A DNA stretch of 64,000 nt. Source: an uncultured Bacteroidia bacterium. Its GTDB lineage: Bacteria; Bacteroidota; Bacteroidia; Bacteroidales; F082. Made by a program: the position numbers and the translations under genes. Of this stretch, positions 48,205 through 58,556 are shown piece by piece. Positions within the stretch are counted from its first letter, which is position 1, and the number at the start of each line of letters is the position of its first letter. Location of the stretch: assembly GCA_902785755.1 (NCBI GenBank), contig CACZZO010000009.1, positions 62,001 through 126,000 of the forward strand, given 5' to 3'. The notes beneath the pieces are model-generated. The model was not told the DNA's origin, ran no database searches, and saw only the letters and a program-made list of their open reading frames with translations.

Positions 48205-50657
48205 AGCAGGCCTTCCGCATCAGGATTCTTCCCCTTATTTTGCTCCTTTTTTTGGCGGAAACCTTGTTTTCCCAAACCTTTTCCCTTAGCGGCAAAGTCA
48301 CCGACGAGCGCAACCGCCAGCCTTTGGCTTTCGTCAATGTGGTGATTAATGACGGGCAGCACGGCGTCATCAGCGACATCGACGGACGCTATGCCATCAG
48401 CCTTGACGAACCCATCCTGAAAGTGAAGTTTTCGTCCATCGGATACGAGCCCAAGGAAATCACCTTGCAGGCGAACCAAAAAAAATGCAACATTGCGCTC
48501 ACGCCCAAGACTTTCGAGTTGGGCGAAGTGACCGTCGAGGCCGGCGAAAACCCCGCCCATCGCATCATCGACAGCCTCTTGGCACACCGCAAGGCCAACA
48601 ACCCCAATTCGTTAGGCTCCTACCGCTACAAATTGTATGACAAGATGGTCTTCACCATCGACAGCAGCAGTTTCGGACAAGCCGTCGCCAACGACACCAT
48701 CAAAGAGAGAAACGACCTCAAGATATTCGACAGCATCCTGAAAAAGAGCGACTTGATGGTGATGGAAACCGCCTCTGAGGTGTTGTTCAAGAAGCCCGAC
48801 CGCAAACTGCAAAACGTGCTTGGCACCAAAGTGGCCGGCATGAGGGAACCGACGTTCATCTACTTGGTGAACAGTATGCAAAGCGTCAGTTTCTATGACG
48901 AAACCGTCAGCATCACTGGCACCGACTATGTGAACCCCATCAGCCGAGGCAGCAAAACGCATTATTTTTTCACCTTGGAAACGGTGGAACCCATCGGGCA
49001 GGGCGACTCGCTCTATGTGATTTCGTTCCATCCCATGCGCGGCAGCACCTTCAAGGGCTTGCGCGGCACCATGACCGTCAACAGCGACGGCTGGGCATTG
49101 CAAAGCGTGAAGGCTTCGCCCGACGAAGACGGTAGCATCTTTTCCGCTGACATTCAGCAACTTTACCAAAAAGTGGAAGGCCAATGGTTTCCGAAGCAAC
49201 TGAACACCAACCTGAAGTTTCCGAGCATGATGGTCAGCATGGATGGCGGCAGTTTCCCTATGGTCGCCATCGGGAAAAGCTATTTGAGCGACATCGAAAT
49301 CAACCCTGAAATCAGCAACCGCGTGTTTTCCGACATCGAAATCAACATGGATGCCGATGCCGCCTACCGCGACGAAACCTTCTGGAACCAACACCGCATT
49401 GATTCACTAACCGAAAGAGTGTTAGCCACTTATATCCTCGTCGACTCGCTCACCCAAGGCACCAACATTTTTGACCGCGTTCTCGGCCTCACCGACAAAG
49501 TGATGAACGAATCGGCCATTCCTGTCGGCCCCATCGACCTCGACTTGGGCAAAATCATTAACATTTCAGGCTCGCGAGGGATTCTTTTCGGCCTCGGCCT
49601 CAGCACCAACGACAGGTTTTCGCGTTGGCTCAGCCTCAACGGGTCTTTCGGCTACTGGACGCGCATCAAAAGATGGGACTACGGCGGCGGACTGCAAGTG
49701 AAACTCAACCGACAGCGGCAAATGGAACTCGGGATGAAATATACCCACAAGTCGGAGCCTATCGGCGAGTTTGGCGGCCTGCTGGAGATGGAAAGCGGCT
49801 CCGTGCTCTCCGCTCCCAACTACAAATACACTTTTTACGAAAACGTCCACACCACCAGCAAGCGCCTCGAACTCTCTTTCGCGACCCGTTTCGCCCGCCA
49901 TTTCAAGGCTTTCGTAAACCTTAGCACGAGCCACAAACAATACAACATCAACTTTGGTCTCAACCCCTCCGACACACTGAAGGAAGGCCGGTTCACCCTT
50001 GCCGAAGTCAAACTCAGGTTTGCCTACAACGAAAAGTTCCTCAGCACCCCGCAGGGCATCCGCTCGTTGGGCACGCTCTACCCCATCGTTTGGGTTTCGT
50101 ACCAGCACGCCTTCCCCAACCTTTTGGGCGGCCAGTTCGAGTATGATCGCTTCAAATTGGAAGTCTCAAAGAATTTCTACACGCATTACCTTGGCGTTTC
50201 CAAAGTGATTTTGCAAGCCGGCTATGCCACGGCGACCTGTCCCGTGATGGAAACTTTTAACATTTTGGGCACTTACGACAAGTTTGGACTCTACTCGCCG
50301 GGCAGTTTCAGCACCATGCGTTTGGACGAATTCTTCTGCGACCGTTTTGTGGCACTTTACCTGAGCCACAATTTCAACGGAATGTTGTGGAAGACTCATT
50401 CACAATGGTTTAGCCCACGGCTTTCCATCGTCACCAACCTCGGTTGGGGCGACATGAAGCGGGCCGAAAACCACTCCGACAAGAATTTCAAGACGATGGA
50501 GAAAGGCTATTTTGAGAGCGGTTTCGTCGTCGATGGGCTGTTGGCCACGCCCCTGACGAAAATCGGCGCGGGCGTGTTCTATCGCTACGGGCCTTACAGC
50601 CTGCCCAAGGTTTGGGACAATTTTGCTTGGAAATGGAGCGTTTTGTTGAGTTTATAG
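48201..50657 (+). CDS. DUF5686 outer-membrane protein with carboxypeptidase-like regulatory domain
   Basis: 818 residues. A signal peptide (FRIRILPLILLLFLAETLFSQ) precedes a CarbopepD-reg-2 domain (LSGKVTDERNRQPLAFVNVVINDG ... IGYEPKEITL). The DUF5686 part follows, with IDSLLAHRKANNPNSLGSYRYKLYDKMVF, and the long C-terminal portion alternates like a beta-barrel. Such proteins are common in Bacteroidota outer membranes and resemble TonB-dependent receptors without a plug; the substrate is unknown. Translation is coupled to the preceding cell-division gene. Confidence 0.87.
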   Translation: MKQAFRIRILPLILLLFLAETLFSQTFSLSGKVTDERNRQPLAFVNVVINDGQHGVISDIDGRYAISLDEPILKVKFSSIGYEPKEITLQANQKKCNIALTPKTFELGEVTVEAGENPAHRIIDSLLAHRKANNPNSLGSYRYKLYDKMVFTIDSSSFGQAVANDTIKERNDLKIFDSILKKSDLMVMETASEVLFKKPDRKLQNVLGTKVAGMREPTFIYLVNSMQSVSFYDETVSITGTDYVNPISRGSKTHYFFTLETVEPIGQGDSLYVISFHPMRGSTFKGLRGTMTVNSDGWALQSVKASPDEDGSIFSADIQQLYQKVEGQWFPKQLNTNLKFPSMMVSMDGGSFPMVAIGKSYLSDIEINPEISNRVFSDIEINMDADAAYRDETFWNQHRIDSLTERVLATYILVDSLTQGTNIFDRVLGLTDKVMNESAIPVGPIDLDLGKIINISGSRGILFGLGLSTNDRFSRWLSLNGSFGYWTRIKRWDYGGGLQVKLNRQRQMELGMKYTHKSEPIGEFGGLLEMESGSVLSAPNYKYTFYENVHTTSKRLELSFATRFARHFKAFVNLSTSHKQYNINFGLNPSDTLKEGRFTLAEVKLRFAYNEKFLSTPQGIRSLGTLYPIVWVSYQHAFPNLLGGQFEYDRFKLEVSKNFYTHYLGVSKVILQAGYATATCPVMETFNILGTYDKFGLYSPGSFSTMRLDEFFCDRFVALYLSHNFNGMLWKTHSQWFSPRLSIVTNLGWGDMKRAENHSDKNFKTMEKGYFESGFVVDGLLATPLTKIGAGVFYRYGPYSLPKVWDNFAWKWSVLLSL

Positions 50658-50712
50658 TTGAGGGTTTAGAGTTGAGAGTCAGTTGAAAGTTGAGAATTGA
50701 AAGTTGAAAGTT
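50658..50712. repeat. Short-period GTTGAAAGTTGAGA-type repeat
   Basis: The 55-bp gap holds serial variants of GTTGAGAG/GTTGAAAG. The same word occurs at 24124-24140 and, on the opposite strand, inside the coding end of the large T9SS protein at 56481-56519. No promoter is seen here. Confidence 0.7.
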
Positions 50713-51696
50713 ATGAGGAAAATAGATTTGATGATTATAGGTTTGGCTGTTTTGGCGTCATGTGGAAAGCAGCCCGAAAAAGTCGTCCTGCAAGGTTTGG
50801 CGCAAGGTTCTTATTATGCCGTCACTTATTATGATGAGCAAAACCGCAATTTCCAGCGCGAAATCGACTCGATTTTTCATGCTGTGGATATGTCGGTCAA
50901 TCTTTGGGTGGACAGTTCGATTATCTCGAAAGTCAATCGGAATGAGGAAGTTGCATTGGATTCCATTTTCATCGACAACTTCAACATCGCACAAGAGGCT
51001 GCACGACTTTCCGACGGCTATTTCGACCCGACCATCTCCCCCATCGTGGCGGCCTGGGGCTTCAGCTACAAAAGCGGCGACAGCCTCACACCGCAATTAA
51101 TTGACAGCCTGCGGCAGTTGGTCGACTATCGGAACATCCGAATCGAGAACGGGAAAGTCGTCAAAGAAAACCCTGCCATGACTTTGGATTTCAACGCGAT
51201 AGCCCAAGGCTACACTTCCGACTTGATTGCCCGCTTCCTCGAAAGCCGGGGCGTTAAAATTTTTTTGGTCGATACGGGCGGTGAAATCATGGCGCGGGGC
51301 GAGAAACCCGACGGCAAGCCGTGGATTGTGGGCATTGAGAAACCTGCCGAAAACATGGACTCGGAGCGCATCGTGCAAACCCGCATCGCCTTGTGCGACA
51401 AGGGATTGGTCACCTCGGGCAGCACCCGCAAGTATGTGGAACGCAACGGCAAACGCTATTCCCACTGCATCAACCCGAAAACAGGCTATCCCGTTGAGCA
51501 TCAACTGCTCAGCGCAACCGTCATGGCCGAAAATTCCGTTTGGGCCGATGCCTTAGCCTCCATTTGCATGGTGATGGGCATGGAGCTGTCGCTGCCGCTC
51601 ATCCAAAGCATGGACGGTGTGGAGGCCTATTACATCTTCGTGAACGACCAAAACGAACTGGAAACCTTTGCCACTGAGGGGTTTCGTGTTCTATAG
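50713..51696 (+). CDS. apbE: FAD:protein FMN transferase
   Basis: 327 residues from ATG 50713, a lipoprotein by LMIIGLAVLASCGK. ApbE features are SVNLWVDSSIISKVNR, FDPTISPIVAAWGF, MTLDFNAIAQGYTSDLIARFLESRGVKIFLVDTGGEIMARGEKPDGKPWIVGIE, and GSTRKYVERNGKRYSHCINPKTGYPVEHQLLSATVMAENSVWADALAS (metal site). It attaches FMN to Thr in the S/D-GAT motif of exported flavoproteins. A matching target, the FMN-binding lipoprotein with SGAT, lies at 59288-59779. Confidence 0.92.
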   Translation: MRKIDLMIIGLAVLASCGKQPEKVVLQGLAQGSYYAVTYYDEQNRNFQREIDSIFHAVDMSVNLWVDSSIISKVNRNEEVALDSIFIDNFNIAQEAARLSDGYFDPTISPIVAAWGFSYKSGDSLTPQLIDSLRQLVDYRNIRIENGKVVKENPAMTLDFNAIAQGYTSDLIARFLESRGVKIFLVDTGGEIMARGEKPDGKPWIVGIEKPAENMDSERIVQTRIALCDKGLVTSGSTRKYVERNGKRYSHCINPKTGYPVEHQLLSATVMAENSVWADALASICMVMGMELSLPLIQSMDGVEAYYIFVNDQNELETFATEGFRVL

Positions 51697-51743
51697 TTTG
51701 AAAAATGGTTTTCACAATTCCTTGACTTTCCCGAAAAATCCCC

Positions 51744-51751
51744 TATCTTTG
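51744..51751 (+). promoter_or_regulatory. Promoter -7 element of the large T9SS protein gene
   Basis: TATCTTTG followed by CAGCCG, with TTGACTTT at 51722-51729 in the -33 position. The leader to ATG 51870 would be about 110 nt; earlier in-frame ATGs exist at 51762, 51804 and 51840. Confidence 0.7.
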
Positions 51752-51869
51752 CAGCCGCAAAATGTTCTATCATCAATATTTACAAACAAAATCAACCCTA
51801 ACCATGGACAAGAATTTACTTCAAAAAGCAAAAGCACCCATGATTGCCTTGATTTATACCAAAAACATC

Positions 51870-54800
51870 ATGAACAACAACCTGAAAACCAAAACAAAAC
51901 GCGCCGCCGCGCTGCTCTTGATGCTCTTGATGCTCGCGCCGCTTGCGGCTTGGGCGCAAAACCCCGACTGCAACGGGCCTATCGCCATTACCGCCGATGC
52001 GCCTTACTTTGAAGGCTTCGAAAGTCCTACAGGAACCAGTATTTTTGAAGATGGTCCACTGCCCGGCTGCTGGGAAGCACATTCCACAGGCTGGACAACT
52101 CCCGCTCCGCATAACTGCAACAATGCCAACTATGCCCACAGCGGCTCGCAGAGTTTGGCCTTTTATACGGCTAACAGTAGTGATTATGCCGTTTTGCCGG
52201 AGTTCAGCAACCCCATCAGCGACCTGCAAATCAGTTTTTGGATGCGGACAAATACTGATACTGACGGTCAACTCCAATTGGGCTACATCACCGCTGAGGA
52301 CGACGGCACCTGCAACACCTTTACACCCGTTGCAACCTACGCCAACTCTGTTGACTATGTGATGCGCACCAGCGATCTGCCCAATGTGCCAGTAACGGCT
52401 GTGCGATTGGTGCTCAAATGGGAAAATTCATTTGCAAGTGTTCTGCGATGTTTCATCGACGACATGACGGTTTCCATCAATCTTGCCCTCAAGCCCACCG
52501 AACTGACCTGTACCGAGGTAACCGGCACCTCCGCCACCCTCACATGGACTTCCTACGCCGAAAGCTGGCAAATCATGCTGAACGACGACGAGGACAACCT
52601 CATCATGGCCGAAACGAACCCCTTCACGCTCACCGGCCTTGTTTCCGAAACGCTCTACACCGCCAAGGTGCGCTCCTATTGGGATTCCGACAACCAAAGC
52701 GAATGGAGCGACGCCATCTCGTTCATGCCCACCAACAATCACTACATCGGCTCAGGCGACGGCACCACCGACTACCTGCCGCTCAACAACTACTACAAAT
52801 ACTCACTAACGCAGCAAATCTACACCGTTGAGGAAATGGGCGTGCCCGGCCTCATCGAGAGCATCAGCTTTTTCAAGAACAACGGAAACCCGTGCAACCG
52901 CAACATCGACATCTACATTGTGGGCACCGACAAGAGCGAGTTTGAAAGCACAAGCGACTGGATTGCCGTGACCGAAGCCGACCGCATGTTCAGCGGCATG
53001 GTGAGCTTCGCCAGCAACGACTGGACCAACATCACCTTGGACTTAGGCTTCGTCTACGACGGCACACAAAACGTGGCCATTATCGTCGACGACAACACGG
53101 GCAGCTACACAAGCGACACGCCTTTCAAGGCCTTTGCAGCCACTACCGCTCAAGCCCTCTATTTCAACCACGACAACATCAATTACGACCCGACGGGAAC
53201 CCCCGGCAACGGCAGTGCGACCTTGGAACTCAAGAACCAACTGCGCCTCTTCAAGAGCGAGCTGAGCGACTGCATGAAGACACAGGGGATTGTCGCCACC
53301 GAGGTCGGCCCCGACTTCGCCGTAATCGACTGGGTTGAATACGGCACTTCCGAGAGTTGGCTTGTTTCCTACAACGGCGTGACCGTAGAGGCCGACGAGC
53401 ATCCCTTCACCCTCACCGGCCTTCAGCCTGAAACAGAGTACACGATAGCCGTCAGCCCCACCTGCGACACGATTTGGAACAACACCGTCACCATCACAAC
53501 CTTGGAGACCTGCCCCATGCCTGTCGTCACCCTCGGCACGGTGACCGCCACCACTGCCGAACTCTCATGGACCACCAGCTTTTGCGAAGGATACACCGTA
53601 GTGTACAGGGAATCAATCGTAAGAGTCGCTGGAGAGTGGCAAACCCTCAGTGTGGACGAAGTTGCCGCCACCCTCACCAATCTCACCCCCGAAGCCGACT
53701 ATGAGGTGAAGGTTGTCCCGGACTGCGACCCAACCAAGGAAAGCACCATACTGACCTTCACCACGGCCAATCCTTGCGAAGCGCCCACCAACCTTGCCGT
53801 CGGCAACATCACGACTACCACCGCCGAGATCAGTTGGGAAGGTTTCAGCCTGACGGGGTATGAGGTGGAATGTGCCATCCCATCGGGCGAGCCAATGACC
53901 CTCACTGTGGAGGAAGGCAACACGGCCACCCTGACGGGCTTGGCCGCCAACACCACTTACGAAGTGCGGGTGAAGGCCAACTGCTACGAGGCGGAATACT
54001 GCTTGCCGGTGGTGTTCACCACCGACCTCTGCCTGCCTGAGGACAAGTGTACCCTCACCTTCGTCGTCACCGATAGCCGCGGCTATGGCTGGAATGGCAA
54101 TGCCATCCAAGTGAAGGATGCCTTGACTGGTGACATCATTGCAACGATTGCCAACCAAAACCTCGACGGTGCTTATGGCGAAGAAACACAAACTATCGTT
54201 CTCAACGTGTGCGACGGCCGTGAACTTGAATTCTCATGGGTGGGTAAATACTTTGTTTATGATGTTTCCTACATCGTCACCGACATTAACGGCGAGGTGA
54301 TTGTGGAAGGCAGCGGCTTAGGCTTTGCCACCTTCAACTACACCGTCAGCTGCACCGTGACCGACTGCCGCAGGCCTACAGCCTTTGCCGCTTCTGAAAT
54401 CGGCCCCCACAGTGTGGTGCTGAGCTGGACAGAGAACGGCCCCGCCACTGAGTGGGAAATTGCTTACAAGAGCGTAAACGATACTGTAATCAACTATGTT
54501 ACTGCCACCACCAATCCTTACACCCTCACCGGCCTTGCTCCTGAAACGCAGTACGCTGCCCAAGTGACACCCGTGTGCGAAGTGGACAAACCGAGCATAG
54601 AGATTTCATGGACCACCACCGAGGCTTGCCCGAAGCCTTACGACGTGGACATCACGCCTTATCCCTACACTGCCAATGTGGAATGGAGCGGCTGGGGCGA
54701 GACTTATGACATCCAATGGGCCGAGCCTGTTGCACCCACCTCTTCAGCCTGGCTGCGATATGACAATGGAAGAGCGGGCATGTTATCTAATGGTGGTGTT

Positions 54801-56591
54801 AATCAATTTACGTGGGGCGTGATGTATCCCGCCGATTCGCTTCACGACAATGTGCTCACCAAGATTGTCTTCTATGAGTTTAGGAATGCCTTTACTGACA
54901 GTATCATTACTCTGAACGTCTATAGCGGTGGCGACACTATCCCCGAAACGTTGATTGGCACCGAAACCATAACCATAAACGGTACTAAAGGAGAGCACGA
55001 AGTCGTCCTTTCGACGCCTATCGAATTCAACCCTGAACAGAACTTGTGGATTACGCTCACCGCAACTGGATACCCCGCCGTCATGGCCATGAGTCCTCAA
55101 GACGCTGGCATCAACGGCAGATGGTTCCTCAACGGATCCGATTGGATTGACATTGGCACCCTCTTTCCCCCCTCCCCTGGCCCTGTCAATGTCGCTACAA
55201 GTTGCTTCGCGATTCGCGGCTTTGTTGAAACCTATGACTATTCCACATGGAACTGGACCACTGAGTCGGGTGTCGCTTCACCCTTCACCATCACTGGCCT
55301 TGAAGCCGAGACGGACTATGCCGTCAGAGTGAAATCCAACTGCGGCCAAGACTGCGAAAGCGGCTGGACTTTGGCCTACTTCACCACCTTGGAAGGCACA
55401 ACCTTCACCAAGGACATCATCGCCCACACCGACAACGGCGGCTGGTATCTGATAGCCTCGCCCGTGGCGGAGGCCGTCACGCCCACGGCGCAAAACGGAT
55501 TCCTCGCCAACGAATACGACCTCTACCGCTTCAACCAAAGCGCGGAATTGGAATGGGAGAACTGGAAGGCGGAAGGCGAGCACTACCACTTCAACCTCGA
55601 AGCGGGCCGTGGCTACCTCTACGCCAACAGCGGGGATGTCACGCTCACCTTCGTCGGCACGCCCCACGCGGCCACTGAGCCTGCCGAAGTGCCGCTGACC
55701 TACGACCCCGCCGCCGACTTTGCCGGCTGGAACCTCGTGGGCAACCCCTTGCCGGAAACCGCTTTCATCGACCGTGATTTCTACGTGATGAACGGCGACC
55801 GCGACGAAATCGTAGCCGCCGAAGGCAATACCGTTGAGCTTATGGAAGGCATCTTCGTAATCGCCGAGGGAGAAAACGACACCGTGACCTTCACCCCAGC
55901 CTCACAAAATGCGATAGCCAACAACGCTTCCTTGGTCGTGAACCTCAGCCAAGGCCGTGGTTCCGTCATCGACCGCGCCATCGTCCGCTTCGACAGCAAC
56001 CGCACCTTGCCCAAGTTCCAACTCAACCCGAACAACACGAAGGTTTACATCCCGCAAGGCGGGAAAGACTATGCGGTGGTCGCTGCCGAACAAACGGGCG
56101 AAATGCCTTTGAACTTCAAGGCTGAGAAGAACGGCACCTACACGCTTCGTTTCGACACGAAGGATGTCGAATTTGATTACTTGCACCTGATAGATAACCT
56201 CACTGGCGCGGACTTGGATTTGTTGGCCGTTGAGCCTGTCGAAACGCCAACGAGTGGCAACGGCCCTTCGACAAGCTCAGGGACCGTGGCCTCTTACACC
56301 TTCACCGCCAAGACCACCGACTATGCCAGTCGTTTCCGCTTGGTGTTTTCCGCTAGCGATGCAGGCGGGGACGCCTGCGAACCGCCGTTTGCCTACATCA
56401 ACAATGGCAACATCGTCATCAACGGCACGGGAACCCTCCAAATCATTGACATTCTCGGCAAAGAATTAGTGAGAAAGGAACTCTCAACTTTCAACTCTCA
56501 ACTTTCAACTTCCAACTTTGCCCCGGGCGTGTATGTGTTGCGTTTGGTGGGCGGCGATTCCGTCAGGACACAGAAAATAGTAATTGATTGA
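51870..56591 (+). CDS. Giant T9SS-exported fibronectin-type-III protein
   Basis: 1573 residues from ATG 51870, chosen because NNNLKTKTKRAAALLLMLLMLAPLAAWAQ is a signal peptide. A jelly-roll-like domain follows (YFEGFESPTGTSIFEDGPLPGCWEAHSTG). At least six fibronectin-III domains come next, each with TSATLTWTxxxE ... PFTLTGLxPETxY. Between them are Ig-like domains (KCTLTFVVTDSRGYGWNGNAIQVKD) and a long beta region from ~1180. It ends in a T9SS-like domain (GTGTLQIIDILGKELVRKEL ... FAPGVYVLRLVGGDSVRTQKIVID). It is a probable surface adhesin or binder without a recognised enzyme domain. Two dispersed DNA repeats lie inside its coding end. Confidence 0.85.
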   Translation: MNNNLKTKTKRAAALLLMLLMLAPLAAWAQNPDCNGPIAITADAPYFEGFESPTGTSIFEDGPLPGCWEAHSTGWTTPAPHNCNNANYAHSGSQSLAFYTANSSDYAVLPEFSNPISDLQISFWMRTNTDTDGQLQLGYITAEDDGTCNTFTPVATYANSVDYVMRTSDLPNVPVTAVRLVLKWENSFASVLRCFIDDMTVSINLALKPTELTCTEVTGTSATLTWTSYAESWQIMLNDDEDNLIMAETNPFTLTGLVSETLYTAKVRSYWDSDNQSEWSDAISFMPTNNHYIGSGDGTTDYLPLNNYYKYSLTQQIYTVEEMGVPGLIESISFFKNNGNPCNRNIDIYIVGTDKSEFESTSDWIAVTEADRMFSGMVSFASNDWTNITLDLGFVYDGTQNVAIIVDDNTGSYTSDTPFKAFAATTAQALYFNHDNINYDPTGTPGNGSATLELKNQLRLFKSELSDCMKTQGIVATEVGPDFAVIDWVEYGTSESWLVSYNGVTVEADEHPFTLTGLQPETEYTIAVSPTCDTIWNNTVTITTLETCPMPVVTLGTVTATTAELSWTTSFCEGYTVVYRESIVRVAGEWQTLSVDEVAATLTNLTPEADYEVKVVPDCDPTKESTILTFTTANPCEAPTNLAVGNITTTTAEISWEGFSLTGYEVECAIPSGEPMTLTVEEGNTATLTGLAANTTYEVRVKANCYEAEYCLPVVFTTDLCLPEDKCTLTFVVTDSRGYGWNGNAIQVKDALTGDIIATIANQNLDGAYGEETQTIVLNVCDGRELEFSWVGKYFVYDVSYIVTDINGEVIVEGSGLGFATFNYTVSCTVTDCRRPTAFAASEIGPHSVVLSWTENGPATEWEIAYKSVNDTVINYVTATTNPYTLTGLAPETQYAAQVTPVCEVDKPSIEISWTTTEACPKPYDVDITPYPYTANVEWSGWGETYDIQWAEPVAPTSSAWLRYDNGRAGMLSNGGVNQFTWGVMYPADSLHDNVLTKIVFYEFRNAFTDSIITLNVYSGGDTIPETLIGTETITINGTKGEHEVVLSTPIEFNPEQNLWITLTATGYPAVMAMSPQDAGINGRWFLNGSDWIDIGTLFPPSPGPVNVATSCFAIRGFVETYDYSTWNWTTESGVASPFTITGLEAETDYAVRVKSNCGQDCESGWTLAYFTTLEGTTFTKDIIAHTDNGGWYLIASPVAEAVTPTAQNGFLANEYDLYRFNQSAELEWENWKAEGEHYHFNLEAGRGYLYANSGDVTLTFVGTPHAATEPAEVPLTYDPAADFAGWNLVGNPLPETAFIDRDFYVMNGDRDEIVAAEGNTVELMEGIFVIAEGENDTVTFTPASQNAIANNASLVVNLSQGRGSVIDRAIVRFDSNRTLPKFQLNPNNTKVYIPQGGKDYAVVAAEQTGEMPLNFKAEKNGTYTLRFDTKDVEFDYLHLIDNLTGADLDLLAVEPVETPTSGNGPSTSSGTVASYTFTAKTTDYASRFRLVFSASDAGGDACEPPFAYINNGNIVINGTGTLQIIDILGKELVRKELSTFNSQLSTSNFAPGVYVLRLVGGDSVRTQKIVID

Positions 56592-56600
56592 TTCATTTGC

Positions 56601-56633
56601 AGGGCTGCCACGATGTGGCAGCCCTGTTTTTTT
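56601..56633. terminator. Terminator made of the dispersed palindrome
   Basis: AGGGCTGCCAC and GTGGCAGCCCT form a perfect 11-bp stem with a 3-nt loop, followed by seven T. It separates two convergent genes. The same palindrome core is found at 1893-1911, 29170-29190 and 30410-30430. Confidence 0.85.
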
Positions 56634-56636
56634 GCC

Positions 56637-57215
56637 TCATTTTTGTGAACGTGCCTTCAAATAACAAGCGCGGCACAGCGGCTCGTAGCTTTCCGTTTCG
56701 CCAAGCACCACCAATTTGTCGCCGGCGATGGTGCGGTGCGAAAACTGCGCCTGACCGCCGCAACGCACACAAATGGCGTGAACCTTTGTCACATCCTCGG
56801 CGATGGCCATCAGCGTGGGCATGGGTCCGAATGGCTTGCCCATGAAGTCCATGTCCAAGCCCGCCACAATGACGCGCACGCCTTGGTCGGCCAACTGTTG
56901 GCACACGTTAGGCAACTCATCATCAAGGAATTGCGCCTCGTCGATGCCAACCACATCGACATCGGTGGCGTAAAAAAGAATCTCATTCGCGCTCTCCACG
57001 GGGATGGAGTGCAAGGCCGTGGCATTGTGCGACACCACATCCTCCTCGCTATAGCGCGTATCCACGCCCGGCTTGAAGATTTCCACCTTCAGCTTGGCGA
57101 TTTTGGCGCGTTTCAACCGGCGGATCAGTTCTTCCGTCTTGCCTGAAAACATGGAGCCGCAAATCACTTCTATCCAGCCTTGCGATTTGTTGTGAGAGTC
57201 TTTTTCGAGTATCAT
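56637..57215 (-). CDS. tdk: Thymidine kinase (type II)
   Basis: A 192-residue protein with P-loop [32 protein letters not shown] (Walker B), [34 protein letters not shown] and the zinc ribbon [15 protein letters not shown] ... CRACY. It phosphorylates thymidine in dNTP salvage. No special regulation is seen. Confidence 0.94.
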   Translation of the reverse strand: MILEKDSHNKSQGWIEVICGSMFSGKTEELIRRLKRAKIAKLKVEIFKPGVDTRYSEEDVVSHNATALHSIPVESANEILFYATDVDVVGIDEAQFLDDELPNVCQQLADQGVRVIVAGLDMDFMGKPFGPMPTLMAIAEDVTKVHAICVRCGGQAQFSHRTIAGDKLVVLGETESYEPLCRACYLKARSQK

Positions 57216-57318
57216 TGCAATTATTGATTATTGAGCTTGTCGAAAATAAGGTTATTGAGCTTGTCGAAATATTATGGAAAATTCGTAATTTCGCCGCTAA
57301 AATAAAGATAAAAACTAT
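57216..57318. other. Intergenic region with paired GAGCTTGTCGAA repeats and promoter
   Basis: ATTGAGCTTGTCGAAA occurs twice, at 57230-57245 and 57254-57269, 24 bp apart. The same word is inside coding regions at 44297-44313 and, on the other strand, at 56264-56283. TAATTTCG near 57282-57289 is a weak -7 match for the next gene. Confidence 0.6.
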
Positions 57319-58551
57319 ATGAACGACAATTTTGAGAGCCAAAAAGAAAAACTGCTTTCCATTAAGCACGAAATCAGCCTATTATATCAACAAGTCGACT
57401 ACCTTCTGAGGAACGAAAAAACGATCGGCCTCCTCGATTTGGATGTGTTGATGAACCGCACCCACACCCTTTACGACCTGCTTTGCTCGGTCAACTTGGG
57501 CGAGGAACCCGACAATGAAGACCTTCCTTTCGATGCCGAAGCCTTGACCGGGCTGTTTGGCAACATTGAGCAAGAAGCACCTGAAGCGCCCCCCGCAACG
57601 GAACCCGAAGCCGAAGAAACAGAGGAAGCCATCGAGGAAAGCGAACAGCCGATGGAGACCGTGGAAACGATGCCCTTCGTCGAGGAACATGTTGAGGAAC
57701 AGATTGAAATTCAGGAGGAAACACCTTCTGAGGAATTGATGGAAAAGCCTGCGGAAGAACCCATCGAGGAGCTTGTTGAGGAACCCGTGGAAGAACCTGT
57801 AGAAGAACCCATTGAGGAAATTGTGGAAGAGCCAATTGTTGAACCAATGGAAGAAACTTTTGAGGAAATCATGGAGGAACAACCTGCGGAAGAAATCACG
57901 ACAATGGAAACCGAAACGGAATCCTCTGAGGAGAAACAAGAGGAATTGCCCATGAGCGACGATTTCGGCCTGTTTTTCCGTTTCGAGGAAATGCCCGAAC
58001 AGGAAGCACCCGTCGAAACTCCTCCAACCACGGGGAAAGTGGTTCACGTCATGGAAGCCATTCCCGAAGAGGACATCCCGGAGCGCGACCGCGTGCATGG
58101 CGACGAGTTGGTGAAAGACAATCCTTTGGAAATGCCGAAAATGGAGGACGAACCCGTTGAAAGCAACAGGTATGAGGAAGAAAAGCCCCAATCTGACGAG
58201 TTGCCGGGGTTCTTCGCTCAGGACGAGGCCGAGTTTGAGTTTGCCACCACTGAAACTTTGGGCGAGAAAATGATGCACGAGGACAACTCATTGGCGGCCA
58301 AATTGCAGCAAAACCCCGTCCGCGACCTGAAATCGGTCATTGGAATCAACGACAAGTTCTTGTTTGTCAACGAATTGTTTGGTGGAAGCATGGAAAAATA
58401 CAACAAATCCATCGAAAACCTCAACGACCTGAAAACTCTGAACGGCGCGATGATTTACCTGAATGAGTTGAAGATCGAGTTGCAATGGAACAGCAGCAAC
58501 GAGGCCTACCAGAAACTCAAGGATTTGGTTTCCAGAAAGTTTGAATCCTAA
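57319..58551 (+). CDS. Acidic repeat protein, function unknown
   Basis: 410 residues. The first ~60 form a helical domain (LSIKHEISLLYQQVDYLLRNEKTIGLLDLDVLMNRTHTLYDLLCSVNLG). Residues ~90-210 are a low-complexity acidic region of EEP(V/I)EE units. The last ~90 (DLKSVIGINDKFLFVNELFGGSMEKYNKSIENLNDLKTLNGAMIYLNELKIELQWNSSNEAYQKLKDLVSRKFE) are a conserved-looking helical domain common in Bacteroidales proteins of this build. It has no signal peptide. It sits 5 bp before rsmI, implying an operon. Function unknown. Confidence 0.75.
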   Translation: MNDNFESQKEKLLSIKHEISLLYQQVDYLLRNEKTIGLLDLDVLMNRTHTLYDLLCSVNLGEEPDNEDLPFDAEALTGLFGNIEQEAPEAPPATEPEAEETEEAIEESEQPMETVETMPFVEEHVEEQIEIQEETPSEELMEKPAEEPIEELVEEPVEEPVEEPIEEIVEEPIVEPMEETFEEIMEEQPAEEITTMETETESSEEKQEELPMSDDFGLFFRFEEMPEQEAPVETPPTTGKVVHVMEAIPEEDIPERDRVHGDELVKDNPLEMPKMEDEPVESNRYEEEKPQSDELPGFFAQDEAEFEFATTETLGEKMMHEDNSLAAKLQQNPVRDLKSVIGINDKFLFVNELFGGSMEKYNKSIENLNDLKTLNGAMIYLNELKIELQWNSSNEAYQKLKDLVSRKFES

Positions 58552-58556
58552 ACGCC

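Noticed and set aside
57382-58278. 298-codon minus-strand frame rich in Phe/Leu/His
   Set aside because: It is the antisense of the GAG/GAA-rich acidic repeat gene, which naturally opens long frames on the other strand.
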